64,000 bases of DNA from Cognatiluteimonas sedimenti (GTDB lineage Bacteria > Pseudomonadota > Gammaproteobacteria > Xanthomonadales > Xanthomonadaceae), in assembly GCF_022808325.1 (NCBI RefSeq), contig NZ_JALGCL010000001.1:291780-355779 (forward strand), given 5' to 3'. The notes under the pieces were generated by a model. The model did not search any database. It worked only from the letters and a program-made list of their open reading frames with translations, and was not told where the DNA came from. Positions 27,219 through 36,005 of the stretch are shown piece after piece. Every line of letters begins with the position of its first letter. The stretch's first letter is position 1. The position numbers and the translations under genes were made by a program.

Positions 27219-29112
27219 CGGAAGCGCCGCAAAACCCGGCACCCAGCGCCGGCACAAAGCCCGCCTTCGACGGCAAGGCCTACGTGGCCCGGCTCAGCAC
27301 CTCGCCCGGCGTCTATCGGATGTACGCGGCCGACGACGGCGTGCTCTACGTCGGCAAGGCCGGCGCGCTGAAGAAGCGCGTGGCCAGCTATTTCAGCGCC
27401 ACGCCCAAGAGCGCACGGACGATGGCGATGCTGGCGCAGGTCGCGCGCATGGAGGTCACGGTCACCCGCACCGAGACCGAGGCGTTGCTGCTGGAGAACC
27501 AGCTGATCAAGTCGCTCAAGCCGCGCTACAACGTGCTGCTGCGCGACGACAAGAGCTACCCGTACGTGTTGCTGACCCAGGAGGCCTGGCCGCGGCTGAC
27601 GATGCACCGCGGTCCGCGTTCGATCCCGGGCCGCTACTTCGGCCCCTACGCCAGCGTCGGCGCGGTGCGGGAGACGCTCAACCTGATGCACAAGCTGTTC
27701 AAGCTGCGCAGCTGCGAGGACAGCGTGTTCCGCAATCGCACGCGGCCCTGCCTGCAGTACCAGATCGGGCGCTGCAGCGCGCCGTGCGTGGGCCTGATCG
27801 ATGCGCTGGCGTACGCCGAATCGGTGCGCCGCGCCGAGATGTTCCTGGACGGGCGCAGCGACGAGCTCAGCGACGACCTGCAGCAGGCGATGGCGGCCGC
27901 CAGTGCGCGCCTGGACTTCGAGGAGGCCGCGCGCGTGCGCGACCTGATCGCCGCGATCCGCAAGCTGCAGGCGCGGCAGTACGTCGACGGCCGCGCCGCG
28001 GACCTGGACGTGCTCGCCTGCGCGATGCACGGCAGCCATGCCTGCGTGCTGCTGCTGGCGTTCCGCGACGGCCGCAACCTCGGCACCCGCGCCTTCTTCC
28101 CGCGGACCAACGGCGCAGACAACCCCGCCGAGGTGCTGGCGGCGTTCGTGTCCCAGCACTACGCCGAGCAGCAGGCGCCCGGCGAGATCGTGCTCGACCG
28201 CGAGATCGATGACCGCGAACTGCTGCAGCAGGCCCTGTCGGCTGCCAGCGGCAAGCGGGTGCTGCTCAAGGCCAGCGTGCGCGGCGAGCGCGCCGGCTAC
28301 CTCGACCTGGCCCGGCGCAACGCCGAACTTGCGCTGGCGGCCGACCTCGGCAGCCAGGCCACGCAGCAGGCGCGGCAGGACTCGCTGCGGGAACTGCTCG
28401 GCCTGGCCGAGGCGCCGCAGCGGATCGAGTGCTTCGACATCAGCCACACCATGGGCGAGGCCACGGTGGCCTCGCAGGTCGTGTTCGACCGCAACGGTCC
28501 GGTCCGCGGCCAGTACCGGCGCTACAACATCTCCGGGATTGAACCCGGCGACGACTATGCCGCCATGCACCAGGCGCTGGAGCGCCGCTTCCGCCGCGCC
28601 GCGGAGGAGGGCGGGGTGCTGCCGGACGTGCTGCTGATCGATGGCGGCGCCGGGCAGGTGGCGCAGGCACGCAGCGTGCTCGCCGACCTGGGCATCGACG
28701 GCATTGTCCTGGTCGGCGTCGCCAAGGGCGAGGGGCGGCGCGCAGGGCACGAGGCCTTGCTGCTGCCTGGCGTTGACGGAAAGCCGGGTCGCGAGCTGCG
28801 CCCGGGCCCGGACTCCCCCGGCCTGCAGCTGGTGCAGCAGGTGCGCGACGAATCGCACCGATTCGCCATCACCGGCCACCGTGGGCGCCGCCAGAAGGCC
28901 CGCAACACCAGCCGGCTGGAGGACATTCCCGGCATCGGCCCGCGCCGACGCGCTAACCTGTTGCGGCATTTCGGCGGCCTGGGCGGGCTCAAGGCCGCCG
29001 GCGCGGAAGAGATCGCCCGGGTCGAGGGCATCAATGCCGCGCTTGCCGAACGGATCTGGGCCAGCCTGCACGGGCTGCCCGGGGCAGGGACGACCACGCA
29101 AGGGAACGGGGA

Positions 29113-29116
<4 letters not shown>
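27215..29116 (+). CDS. uvrC: Excinuclease ABC subunit C
   Basis: 633 residues. The GIY-YIG nuclease domain is at about 28-100 (GVYRMYAADDGVLYVGKAG). The UVR motif is near 230 (ARLDFEEAARVRDLI). The RNase H-like second nuclease domain spans about 390-560 (ECFDISHTMGEATVAS, LLIDGGAGQV), and a C-terminal helix-hairpin-helix follows near 570-620 (LEDIPGIGPRRRANLL). It makes both incisions in nucleotide excision repair with UvrAB. Start ATG overlaps the upstream stop. uvrC next to pgsA is a widespread gammaproteobacterial order. Confidence 0.96.
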
Positions 29117-29823
<707 letters not shown>

Positions 29824-29832
29824 GGTTCCACG

Positions 29833-29860
29833 AACCCCGGCCCCGCCGGGGTTTGTTTTT
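29833..29860 (+). terminator. Intrinsic terminator after tRNA-Gly
   Basis: AACCCCGGC (29833-29841) pairs with GCCGGGGTT (29845-29853) around a CCC loop and is followed by TGTTTTTT. Stem plus U-run make this a convincing Rho-independent terminator. Confidence 0.85.
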
Positions 29861-29923
29861 TCATGGTTTGTTCGTGCCGGTCGCGCGATCGCGCCGCGAT
29901 ATGGAACAATCCAGAACGTCACC

Positions 29924-29997
29924 GGCCGGGTGGCAGAGTGGTTATGCAGCGGACTGCAAATCCGCGTACGCCGGTTCAATTCCGACCTCGGCCTCCA
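29924..29997 (+). tRNA. tRNA-Cys (GCA)
   Basis: 74 bases with an encoded CCA. The acceptor GGCCGGG (29924-29930) pairs with CTCGGCC, with one G-U. The anticodon GCA is at 29956-29958 in the loop of GGACTGCAAATCC, and the T-loop GGTTCAATTCC is present. It lies between two intrinsic terminators. Confidence 0.96.
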
Positions 29998-30006
29998 GAT
30001 CGAACG

Positions 30007-30034
30007 AAAGCCCCGCTTACAGGCGGGGCTTTTT
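30007..30034 (+). terminator. Intrinsic terminator between tRNA-Cys and tRNA-Leu
   Basis: AAAGCCCCGC (30007-30016) pairs with GCGGGGCTTT (30023-30032), followed by more T. It leaves only about 17 bases before tRNA-Leu, too few for a separate ordinary promoter downstream of it, so it may be leaky or the Leu promoter may overlap it. Confidence 0.75.
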
Positions 30035-30050
30035 CGTACCATGGCCGCGG

Positions 30051-30137
30051 GCCCGGGTGGCGAAACCGGTAGACGCAAGGGACTTAAAATCCCTCACCTG
30101 AAAGGGTATGTGGGTTCGACCCCCACCCCGGGCACCA
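30051..30137 (+). tRNA. tRNA-Leu (TAA)
   Basis: 87 bases with an encoded CCA, a long variable arm as expected for a class II tRNA, and acceptor GCCCGGG pairing with CCCGGGC. The anticodon TAA is at 30085-30087 in the loop CTTAAAA. It reads UUA and UUG leucine codons, which are rare in this GC-rich genome. Confidence 0.96.
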
Positions 30138-30213
30138 GCAGGACACGGCCCAGACCGGGCGTCCATCCGGCCGCTTCAGCAATTTTCCAACTGTGGTACA
30201 TCCAGGGGAACAC

Positions 30214-31494
30214 ATGCGAAATCCGGACGACGCGCGCATCGGGGTCATCGGATTGGGCTATGTAGGGCTGCCGCTGGCGTTGGCCTTCGGCCGGGAGCAC
30301 GACACCCTGGGCTTCGACATCGATGCCGCCCGCGTCGCGGCCCTGCGCAGTGGCAGCGACAGCAACCGGGAAGTCGACGATGCCGAACTGGCGGCGGCCA
30401 CGCGCCTGCGGCTGAGCGCATCGCTCGACGACCTGCGCGACCGCGATGTCTACGTGGTCACCGTGCCGACCCCGATCAACGAGCACAAGCACCCTGACTT
30501 CACCCCGCTGATCCAGGCCAGCGGCGCCATAGGCGGCACCCTGAAGCGCGGCGACGTGGTGGTCTACGAGTCCACCGTGTACCCGGGTGCGACCGAGGAG
30601 ATCTGCGTGCCGGAGCTCGAGCGCGCGTCGGGCCTGCGCTTCAACAGCGATTTCTTCGTCGGCTACAGCCCGGAACGCATCAACCCGGGCGACCGCCAGC
30701 GGCGGCTGCCCGACATCCCCAAGGTGACCTCCGGATCGACCCCGGAAACGGCCGACTTCGTCGACGCCCTGTACCGCAGCATCATCCCCGCCGGCACCCA
30801 CAAGGCGCCGAGCCTGCGGGTCGCCGAGGCCGCCAAGGTGATAGAGAACACCCAGCGCGACGTCAACATCGCCCTGGTCAACCAGCTGGCGCTGATCTTC
30901 CAGCGCCTGGGCATCGACACCCACGACGTGCTCGACGCCGCCGGCACCAAGTGGAACTTCCTGCCGTTCAAGCCGGGCCTGGTCGGCGGCCACTGCATCG
31001 GCGTCGACCCGTATTACCTGATCCAGAAGTCGCAGTCCGCCGGCTACTACCCGGATATCCTGCTGGCCTCGCGCCGGATCAACGAGTCGATGGGCCGGCA
31101 CGTGGCCGCGGCGGTGATCAAGGAGATGATCCGGCGCAAGTCCAACGTCGCCGATGCCCGGATCCTGATCCTCGGCCTGACCTTCAAGGAAAACTGCCCG
31201 GACCTGCGCAACACGCGGGTGGTGGAACTGGCCGAGCAGTTCCGCGATTACGGCGCGCACGTGGACATCCACGACAGCTGGGCCGACCCGGAAGCGACCC
31301 GCCGCGAGTACGGCCTGGAGCTGTTGCCCAGGCTGCCCGAAAGCGACAACTACGACGCGATCGTGCTGGCCGTGGCCCACGACGAATACCGCGACCTCGG
31401 CATCGACGCGGTCCGCCGCCTCGGCCGCGAAGGCGCGGTCGTGTACGACATCAAGGGCCTGTTCCCGAAGGACAAGGTGGACGGCCGCCTGTAG
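30214..31494 (+). CDS. Nucleotide sugar dehydrogenase (TviB/WbpO type)
   Basis: 426 residues from the ATG at 30214, five bases after AGGGGA. The N-terminal Rossmann motif is GVIGLGYVGLPLALAFG near residue 12. VTVPTPINEHKHPDF and VVYESTVYPGATEE follow, and the catalytic cysteine is in GLVGGHCIGVDPYYLIQK near residue 260. These features fit the UDP-N-acetylhexosamine 6-dehydrogenase (TviB/WbpO/WbpA) branch rather than UDP-glucose dehydrogenase. The product is a UDP-uronic acid for surface polysaccharide. No glycosyltransferase or epimerase is beside it, so its pathway must be elsewhere. Confidence 0.88.
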   Translation: MRNPDDARIGVIGLGYVGLPLALAFGREHDTLGFDIDAARVAALRSGSDSNREVDDAELAAATRLRLSASLDDLRDRDVYVVTVPTPINEHKHPDFTPLIQASGAIGGTLKRGDVVVYESTVYPGATEEICVPELERASGLRFNSDFFVGYSPERINPGDRQRRLPDIPKVTSGSTPETADFVDALYRSIIPAGTHKAPSLRVAEAAKVIENTQRDVNIALVNQLALIFQRLGIDTHDVLDAAGTKWNFLPFKPGLVGGHCIGVDPYYLIQKSQSAGYYPDILLASRRINESMGRHVAAAVIKEMIRRKSNVADARILILGLTFKENCPDLRNTRVVELAEQFRDYGAHVDIHDSWADPEATRREYGLELLPRLPESDNYDAIVLAVAHDEYRDLGIDAVRRLGREGAVVYDIKGLFPKDKVDGRL

Positions 31495-31555
31495 CCGCGC
31501 TGGCGTGCGGCGGCGCGCACGGTATCCTCGTGCCGTTGCCATCATGGAGCGGCCG

Positions 31556-33178
31556 ATGCTGCGCTATTCCGCCTATGCCGCGAGCCTGGTGCTCGCGCTG
31601 TTTTCCGCCTGGCGGATGCGTGATTTCCCGGACTGGCGCTGGGGCCTGGCCGTCTTCGGCGCGCTGGCGCTGCTGGGAGCCTGGGACCTGCTGCAGCGCA
31701 AGAGCACCCTGCGCCGCAATTACCCGCTGCTCGCGCACCTGCGCTACGGGCTGGAGTCGATCGGCCCGGAGATCCGCCAGTACTTCATCGAGGCCGATAC
31801 CCAGGAAGTGCCGTTCTCGCGCCAGCAGCGCGCGCTGGTGTACCAGCGCTCCAAGAGCGTGATGGACGTGGTGCCGTTCGGCACCGAACATGATGTCTAT
31901 GACGTCGACTATGAATGGATCAACCATTCGATCGTGCCGTCCTTCATCGAGTCGCACGACTTCCGCATCCGCGTCGGTGCCCAGGCCGCGCTGCCCTACG
32001 ACGCCAGCGTGTTCAACATCTCGGCGATGAGCTTCGGTTCGCTGTCGGCCAACGCGATCCGCGCCCTCAACGCCGGGGCCAAGCGCGGCGGCTTCTACCA
32101 CGATACCGGGGAAGGCTCGATCTCCCCGTACCACCGCGAGCATGGTGGCGACCTGGTGTGGGAGATCGGCTCGGGCTACTTCGGCTGCCGCGACGCCGAG
32201 GGTCGCTTCAGCGAGGAGCGCTTCGCCGACAGCGCGCGCACGCCGCAGGTGCGGATGGTGGAGGTCAAGTTGTCGCAGGGCGCCAAACCCGGCCACGGCG
32301 GCATGCTGCCGGCGGCCAAGGTGAGCCCGGAGATCGCGCTCACGCGCGGCGTGGTGCAAGGCGTGGATTGCATCTCGCCGGCAGGGCATTCCGAATTCTC
32401 GACGCCGGCCGGGCTGCTGGAATTCGTCGCCTGCCTGCGGGAACTGTCGGGCGGCAAGCCGGCCGGGTTCAAGCTGGCGATCGGGCATCCGTGGGAATGG
32501 TTCGGGATCGCGAAGGCGATGCACGAGACCGGCATCCTGCCGGATTTCATCGTCGTCGACGGTGCCGAGGGCGGCACCGGTGCGGCGCCCGCGGAATTCA
32601 TCGAGCACGTCGGCGTGCCGATGCACGAAGGCCTGATGCTGGTGCACAACACCCTTGTCGGGCTGGACCTGCGCGACAAGGTCAAGGTCGGCGCCGCAGG
32701 CAAGATCACCAGTGCGTTCGACATCGCGCGCACGCTGGCGCTGGGGGCGGACTGGTGCAACGCCGCGCGCGGTTTCATGTTCGCGCTCGGCTGCATCCAG
32801 TCGCAGAGCTGCCATACCGACCGCTGCCCGACCGGCATCGCCACCCAGGATCCGCAGCGCTGGAAGCACCTGGACGTTGCCGACAAGGCGACGCGGGTGT
32901 TCATGTTCCAGCAGAACACCCTGCATGCGCTGCGCGACCTGCTGTGCGCGAGCGGGCTGCAGCACCCCGACCAGCTCGGGCCCGAACACATCCTGCGGCG
33001 GGTCTCGGCGGTGGAGGTGCGTTCGCTGGCGGCGCTGTACCGCTTCCTCGAGCCCGGTGAGCTGCTGGAGCGGGTGCCGGAACACGCGGTATTCCGCAAC
33101 TTCTGGGCGGGGGCGCGCAGCGATTCGTTCGCGCCGCCGGCGCGCGTCCAGGCGCTGCGTGGCGAGAAGGCGTTGTAG
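31556..33178 (+). CDS. Membrane-anchored FMN-binding glutamate synthase family protein
   Basis: 540 residues from the ATG at 31556, which has GGAG six bases upstream; an ATG at 31544 is possible. One or two N-terminal membrane helices (residues about 5-42) precede a GltB-like FMN/Fe-S core: MSFGSLSANAIRALNAGAKR near 160, KPGHGGMLPAAK near 247, VVDGAEGGTGAAPAEF near 337 and the 3Fe-4S cysteines C413, C419 and C424. The glutaminase domain is absent, so it is not complete glutamate synthase. Such proteins are widespread and uncharacterised. Its TAG stop is supplied by the GTAG foot of a REP repeat. Confidence 0.85.
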   Translation: MLRYSAYAASLVLALFSAWRMRDFPDWRWGLAVFGALALLGAWDLLQRKSTLRRNYPLLAHLRYGLESIGPEIRQYFIEADTQEVPFSRQQRALVYQRSKSVMDVVPFGTEHDVYDVDYEWINHSIVPSFIESHDFRIRVGAQAALPYDASVFNISAMSFGSLSANAIRALNAGAKRGGFYHDTGEGSISPYHREHGGDLVWEIGSGYFGCRDAEGRFSEERFADSARTPQVRMVEVKLSQGAKPGHGGMLPAAKVSPEIALTRGVVQGVDCISPAGHSEFSTPAGLLEFVACLRELSGGKPAGFKLAIGHPWEWFGIAKAMHETGILPDFIVVDGAEGGTGAAPAEFIEHVGVPMHEGLMLVHNTLVGLDLRDKVKVGAAGKITSAFDIARTLALGADWCNAARGFMFALGCIQSQSCHTDRCPTGIATQDPQRWKHLDVADKATRVFMFQQNTLHALRDLLCASGLQHPDQLGPEHILRRVSAVEVRSLAALYRFLEPGELLERVPEHAVFRNFWAGARSDSFAPPARVQALRGEKAL

Positions 33179-33271
33179 GAGCGGCTTCAGACGCGAGCTC
33201 TTCCTTCGACGGTATTACCTGAGTCGCAAAAAGCTCGCGGCTGAAGCCGCTCCCACAAAAGCCGCTCCCAC
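33175..33271. repeat. GTAG-type REP (SMAG-like) inverted pair, copy B, with extra half-arm
   Basis: The left arm at 33175-33196 (GTAGGAGCGGCTTCAGACGC, then GA) and the right arm at 33235-33256 are inverted copies with two differences. The core GCCGCTCCCAC of the right arm is repeated at 33261-33271 as a short tandem duplication. The left arm's TAG is the stop codon of the glutamate-synthase-like gene. Confidence 0.85.
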
Positions 33272-33290
33272 AAAAGCCGGGTGGGCGTTT

Positions 33291-33644
33291 TTACGCCAGC
33301 AGTTCCAGCACCCGCTCCGGCGGCCGTCCGATCACCGCGCGCTCGCCGCGCACGAGGATCGGCCGTTCGATCAGCACCGGATGCGCGACCATGGCCGCGA
33401 TCAGCGCCTCGTCGTCGAGCGTCGGGTCGGCCAGGCCCAGTGCCGCGTATTGCGGCTCGCCCGTCCGCAACAGGCCGCGGGCATCGATGCCGAGCTTGCG
33501 CAGCAGTTCGCGCAACTGCGCGGCCGACGGGGGCTGTTCCAGGTAGGCCACGACGTGCGGCTCGATGCCGCGCTCGCGCAGCAGTTCCAGCGCGCCCCGC
33601 GACTTGGAACAGCGGGCATTGTGGAAGTACTGCATGTCGGCCAT
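33291..33644 (-). CDS. arsC: Arsenate reductase, glutaredoxin-coupled ArsC family
   Basis: 117 residues from the ATG at 33642-33644 with GGAG six bases upstream. The active-site cysteine is in FHNARCSKSRGALELL near residue 12. AYLEQPPSAAQLRELL, LGIDARGLLR and HPVLIERPILV match E. coli-type ArsC. It reduces arsenate to arsenite using glutathione and glutaredoxin. No arsR or arsB is nearby, so it may be a housekeeping ArsC/YffB-like member. It lies downstream of tRNA-Val but is separated from it by a strong terminator. Confidence 0.82.
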   Translation of the reverse strand: MADMQYFHNARCSKSRGALELLRERGIEPHVVAYLEQPPSAAQLRELLRKLGIDARGLLRTGEPQYAALGLADPTLDDEALIAAMVAHPVLIERPILVRGERAVIGRPPERVLELLA

Positions 33645-33670
33645 CACCCTCTCCGGGATCGCGTCGCCGC

Positions 33671-33703
33671 GAAAAGACGAAGGCCGGCTTGCGCCGGCCT
33701 TCG
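33671..33703 (-). terminator. Intrinsic terminator after tRNA-Val
   Basis: On the minus strand CGAAGGCCGGC and GCCGGCCTTCG (plus positions 93-103 and 78-88 of the 33600 block) form an 11-bp stem with a GCAA loop, followed by TCTTTTC. A clear Rho-independent terminator for the leftward tRNA gene. Confidence 0.85.
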
Positions 33704-33712
33704 CGGGATACC

Positions 33713-33787
33713 TGGTGGGCGGTGCAGGGTTCGAACCTGCGACCCTTGCCGTGTGAAGGCAATGCTCTACCGCTGAGCTAACCGCCC
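33713..33787 (-). tRNA. tRNA-Val (CAC)
   Basis: 75 bases with an encoded CCA at the left end. The acceptor GGGCGGT pairs with ACCGCCC. The anticodon loop reads TTCACAC with CAC at plus 33753-33755. The T-loop GGTTCGAACCC is present. It decodes GUG, the most used valine codon in GC-rich genomes. Confidence 0.95.
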
Positions 33788-33800
33788 GGGTCGGCCGCGG

Positions 33801-33831
33801 ATTATAGCGGGACTGCCGGGCGATTCGCCAA
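33801..33831 (-). promoter_or_regulatory. Sigma70-like promoter for tRNA-Val
   Basis: Minus-strand TATAAT (plus 33801-33806) is a perfect -10, about 14 bases before the tRNA 5' end. TTGGCG (plus 33826-33831) is a candidate -35 at 19-bp spacing. Confidence 0.65.
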
Positions 33832-33834
33832 CAT

Positions 33835-33868
33835 CCCGGGCGGGGCGGACGTCCCGGGCCCCTTTTTT
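33835..33868 (+). terminator. Orphan plus-strand hairpin with T-run
   Basis: CCCGGG (33835-33840) and CCCGGG (33853-33858) can pair around a 12-base loop, followed by CCCCTTTTTT. It has the form of a terminator, but no plus-strand gene ends nearby; the closest ends at 33178. Confidence 0.35.
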
Positions 33869-34020
33869 CCGTGATTGCCGCGCGCGCCCGTCGCTCCCCG
33901 GGGTGGCGGAGCAGGGGCAGGGAGGCAGCGATGCCAGGCTTGCCTGCATGCACGTTCTACCCGCCAATGGACGCAGAGGATGTCATTCCTTCTCCCCCCT
34001 TGCCCGGGGAAGATCTCGGA

Positions 34021-34875
34021 TTACTCGAGCTGCTCGCGGGCGTAGGCGGCGTCCAGCGCTTCCATCGCGTCGTGCGGCTTGGTCTTGGCGGCTTTTTCGT
34101 AGGCGGCCGCGGCGGCGTCCTCGTTGCGGCGGGCGTCCAGCAGCATCAGCACGTTGCCGTGCTCGATGTGGGCGATCGGGGAGTCCGGGGTCAGCTTGAG
34201 CGCGCTCTTGATGTGCGCCTCGGCGTCGCTCGCCCTGGCGCCGTAGGTGAGGCCGCCGATCATGGCGCCGATCTTGCCGATGATCTCGGCGTGGTACAGG
34301 GCCAGCGCGGTGTGCGCCTCGGCGTGCTTGGGCGCCAGCGCCAGCGCGGCGTCGAGCGAGGCGCGCACCTTGCCGGCGATGCCCTGCTTGAGCGCCTTGG
34401 CGATGCTCAGGCCCTGGCTGTAGCGGCCCAGCGCGAAGGCGTGGCGGTAATGGCTGTTGGCGTCGGCGGGCAGGGCCGCGATCGCGGCTTCGGCCAGCGC
34501 GGCGGCCTGTTCGAAACGCTTGAGCCTGTCGGCGTCGCTTTTGACCAGGTATGTCGCGTGGATCCCGAGCGCCTTGGTCGCGACCGAAGCGCCGACCGGG
34601 CCGAGCGCTTCACCGGACTCGAACGCGGCCTGGAAATCGCCACGGTGGAAGGCGCGCCAGGCGTCCTGCAGCGCCGCCGCGAGGGCGTCGGCATCGAGCT
34701 TGGGCGCGGCCTTGCCGGCGGCCTTGAGCAGGGCGGCGGCGCGTTTGGCGTCGGGGTAGGGTTCGCAGTCGCCGGCGTGCAGCTTCGGCCAGGCCTTCCT
34801 GAGTGCGTCGCCGGCATGGGCGTAGGCCTTGGCGTCGTGCGGAAAGGGGGCCCAGCGGGGTTTGGTGGCCATCAT
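34021..34875 (-). CDS. Helical-repeat (TPR-like) protein, hypothetical
   Basis: 284 residues from the ATG at 34873-34875 (a second ATG follows at once). There is no signal peptide. The sequence is Ala/Lys-rich and helical, with TPR-like units such as ANSHYRHAFALGRYSQGL, HAEAHTALALYHAEIIGKIG, DAEAHIKSALKLTPDSPIAH and AAYEKAAKTKPHDAMEALDA. Function unknown; TPRs usually mediate protein contacts. It is the last gene of a leftward ACBP-TetR-TPR series, 86 bp after the regulator, so it may have its own start or belong to that operon. Confidence 0.68.
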   Translation of the reverse strand: MMATKPRWAPFPHDAKAYAHAGDALRKAWPKLHAGDCEPYPDAKRAAALLKAAGKAAPKLDADALAAALQDAWRAFHRGDFQAAFESGEALGPVGASVATKALGIHATYLVKSDADRLKRFEQAAALAEAAIAALPADANSHYRHAFALGRYSQGLSIAKALKQGIAGKVRASLDAALALAPKHAEAHTALALYHAEIIGKIGAMIGGLTYGARASDAEAHIKSALKLTPDSPIAHIEHGNVLMLLDARRNEDAAAAAYEKAAKTKPHDAMEALDAAYAREQLE

Positions 34876-34961
34876 CGGGATCCGTTGGTGGAATGGGCGT
34901 TGATTGCTGTGCTGGCCCGGTGGCGCAGCCTGGTGGGCGCGCGCACGTCCGGCTGGCATGC

Positions 34962-35588
34962 TCAATCGAGGTAGGCGCGGGTCAGGGTGTTGAGGTGGAC
35001 GCGCTCGGCGTCGCGCAGGAACGGCGCCAGCAGCATCATTACCTGCACGATGCCGTCGCGGATCGAGCGCTGCTCGTCCTTGTCGCCACGGGCGGCGGCG
35101 TAGTTCATCCAGAAGGTGGAGATCACCAGCACGTTGGTGGCGGCGGCGTCGAGTTCGTCGCGCGAGGCGCGCATCACCCCGGCCTGCGACAGCCCGCGCA
35201 TCACCGTGTGCGCCTGCGCGTCCCCGCGCTTGAGGATGCGGGCGAAGCGCAACCGCAGCCTGCGGTTGCGGCTGAGGATGTCGACCAGGTCGCGGTACAG
35301 GAAGCGGTAGTCCCAGATGCACTCGAACACCAGGTGCAGCTGCAGCCACACGTCCTCCAGCCCCGGCAGGCGCCCGGCGGGCGCCGCCAGCGCGGCATCG
35401 ATGCGCTCTTCGTAGCGGCCGAAGAGGTGCTCGATGATGTCGTCCTTGTTGCGGAAGTGGTAGTACAAGTTGCCGGGGCTGATCTCCAGCTCGTCGGCGA
35501 TGTGGTTGGTGGTGACGTTGGGCTCGCCCTGCGCGTTGAACATCGCAAGCGAGCAGTCGAGGATGCGCTGCCGGGTCTGCCGCGCCAT
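34962..35588 (-). CDS. TetR family transcriptional regulator
   Basis: 208 residues. The N-terminal helix-turn-helix is clear (RQRILDCSLAMFNAQGEPNV, then TTNHIADELEISPGNLYYHF with RNKDDIIEHLF). The ligand domain from about residue 60 includes WLQLHLVFECIWDYRFLYRD, a pattern of TetR proteins often placed next to lipid genes. It starts ten bases after the acyl-CoA-binding protein gene and lies opposite the fatty acyl-CoA reductase. An acyl-CoA ligand and control of these neighbours is a reasonable inference, not shown by the sequence. Confidence 0.87.
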   Translation of the reverse strand: MARQTRQRILDCSLAMFNAQGEPNVTTNHIADELEISPGNLYYHFRNKDDIIEHLFGRYEERIDAALAAPAGRLPGLEDVWLQLHLVFECIWDYRFLYRDLVDILSRNRRLRLRFARILKRGDAQAHTVMRGLSQAGVMRASRDELDAAATNVLVISTFWMNYAAARGDKDEQRSIRDGIVQVMMLLAPFLRDAERVHLNTLTRAYLD

Positions 35589-35597
35589 CGGTGCGGC

Positions 35598-35855
35598 TCA
35601 GGCCGTCAGCTTCTGCACCAGCTCGACGTATTTCTGCTTGGCCTCGTCCTGTGCCGTGCCCTTGAGCTTGCTCCAGGCCTCGTACTTGGCGGTGCCGACG
35701 AAGTCGAAGAAGCCCGGCTTGTCGCCGCTGACGTCGCCCTCGGCGCCCTGCTTGTACAGCGCGTACAGGCGCAGCAGGGTGTCGTTGTCCGGGCGCTCGG
35801 GCAGGGCCTGGATATCCCTGGTGGCCTGTTCGAAACGGCTTTGCAGGTCGGACAT
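35598..35855 (-). CDS. Acyl-CoA-binding protein
   Basis: 85 residues, the classic ACBP size. The motif LYALYKQGAEGDVSGDKPGF, followed by KYEAWSKLKG and A..KYVELV, gives the ligand-contact tyrosines and lysines (YALYKQ, KxxAW). It buffers long-chain acyl-CoA in the cytoplasm. The ATG at 35853-35855 has GGAG upstream. It is divergent from the fatty acyl-CoA reductase across a 150-bp gap and cotranscribed with a TetR gene, which suggests a small acyl-CoA-handling module. Confidence 0.9.
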   Translation of the reverse strand: MSDLQSRFEQATRDIQALPERPDNDTLLRLYALYKQGAEGDVSGDKPGFFDFVGTAKYEAWSKLKGTAQDEAKQKYVELVQKLTA

Positions 35856-35963
35856 GGCGGCGTCTCCGGTAGGTTGCGGCCATGACAGCACGCGCTCCCG
35901 GGGTGGTCAATACGGTGGGGAATTGTCGCGCCCCGCGGGCTCTGGCACCGTAGGCCGCGTGAA

Positions 35964-35984
35964 CGGCGCCCGCTTGCGGCGCCG
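35964..35984. promoter_or_regulatory. Candidate inverted repeat between ACBP and acyl-CoA reductase
   Basis: CGGCGCC (35964-35970) and GGCGCCG (35978-35984) form a perfect 7-bp inverted repeat with a 7-bp spacer in the divergent region, 21 bp before the reductase ATG. It could be a TetR operator or only a chance GC-rich palindrome. Confidence 0.25.
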
Positions 35985-36005
35985 ACAGCCATCGGAGCCC
36001 GCCCC

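Noticed and set aside
31505-31555. Earlier start for the glutamate-synthase-like gene
   Set aside because: The extra residues are Arg-rich and lack a ribosome site, while ATG 31556 has GGAG at proper spacing.
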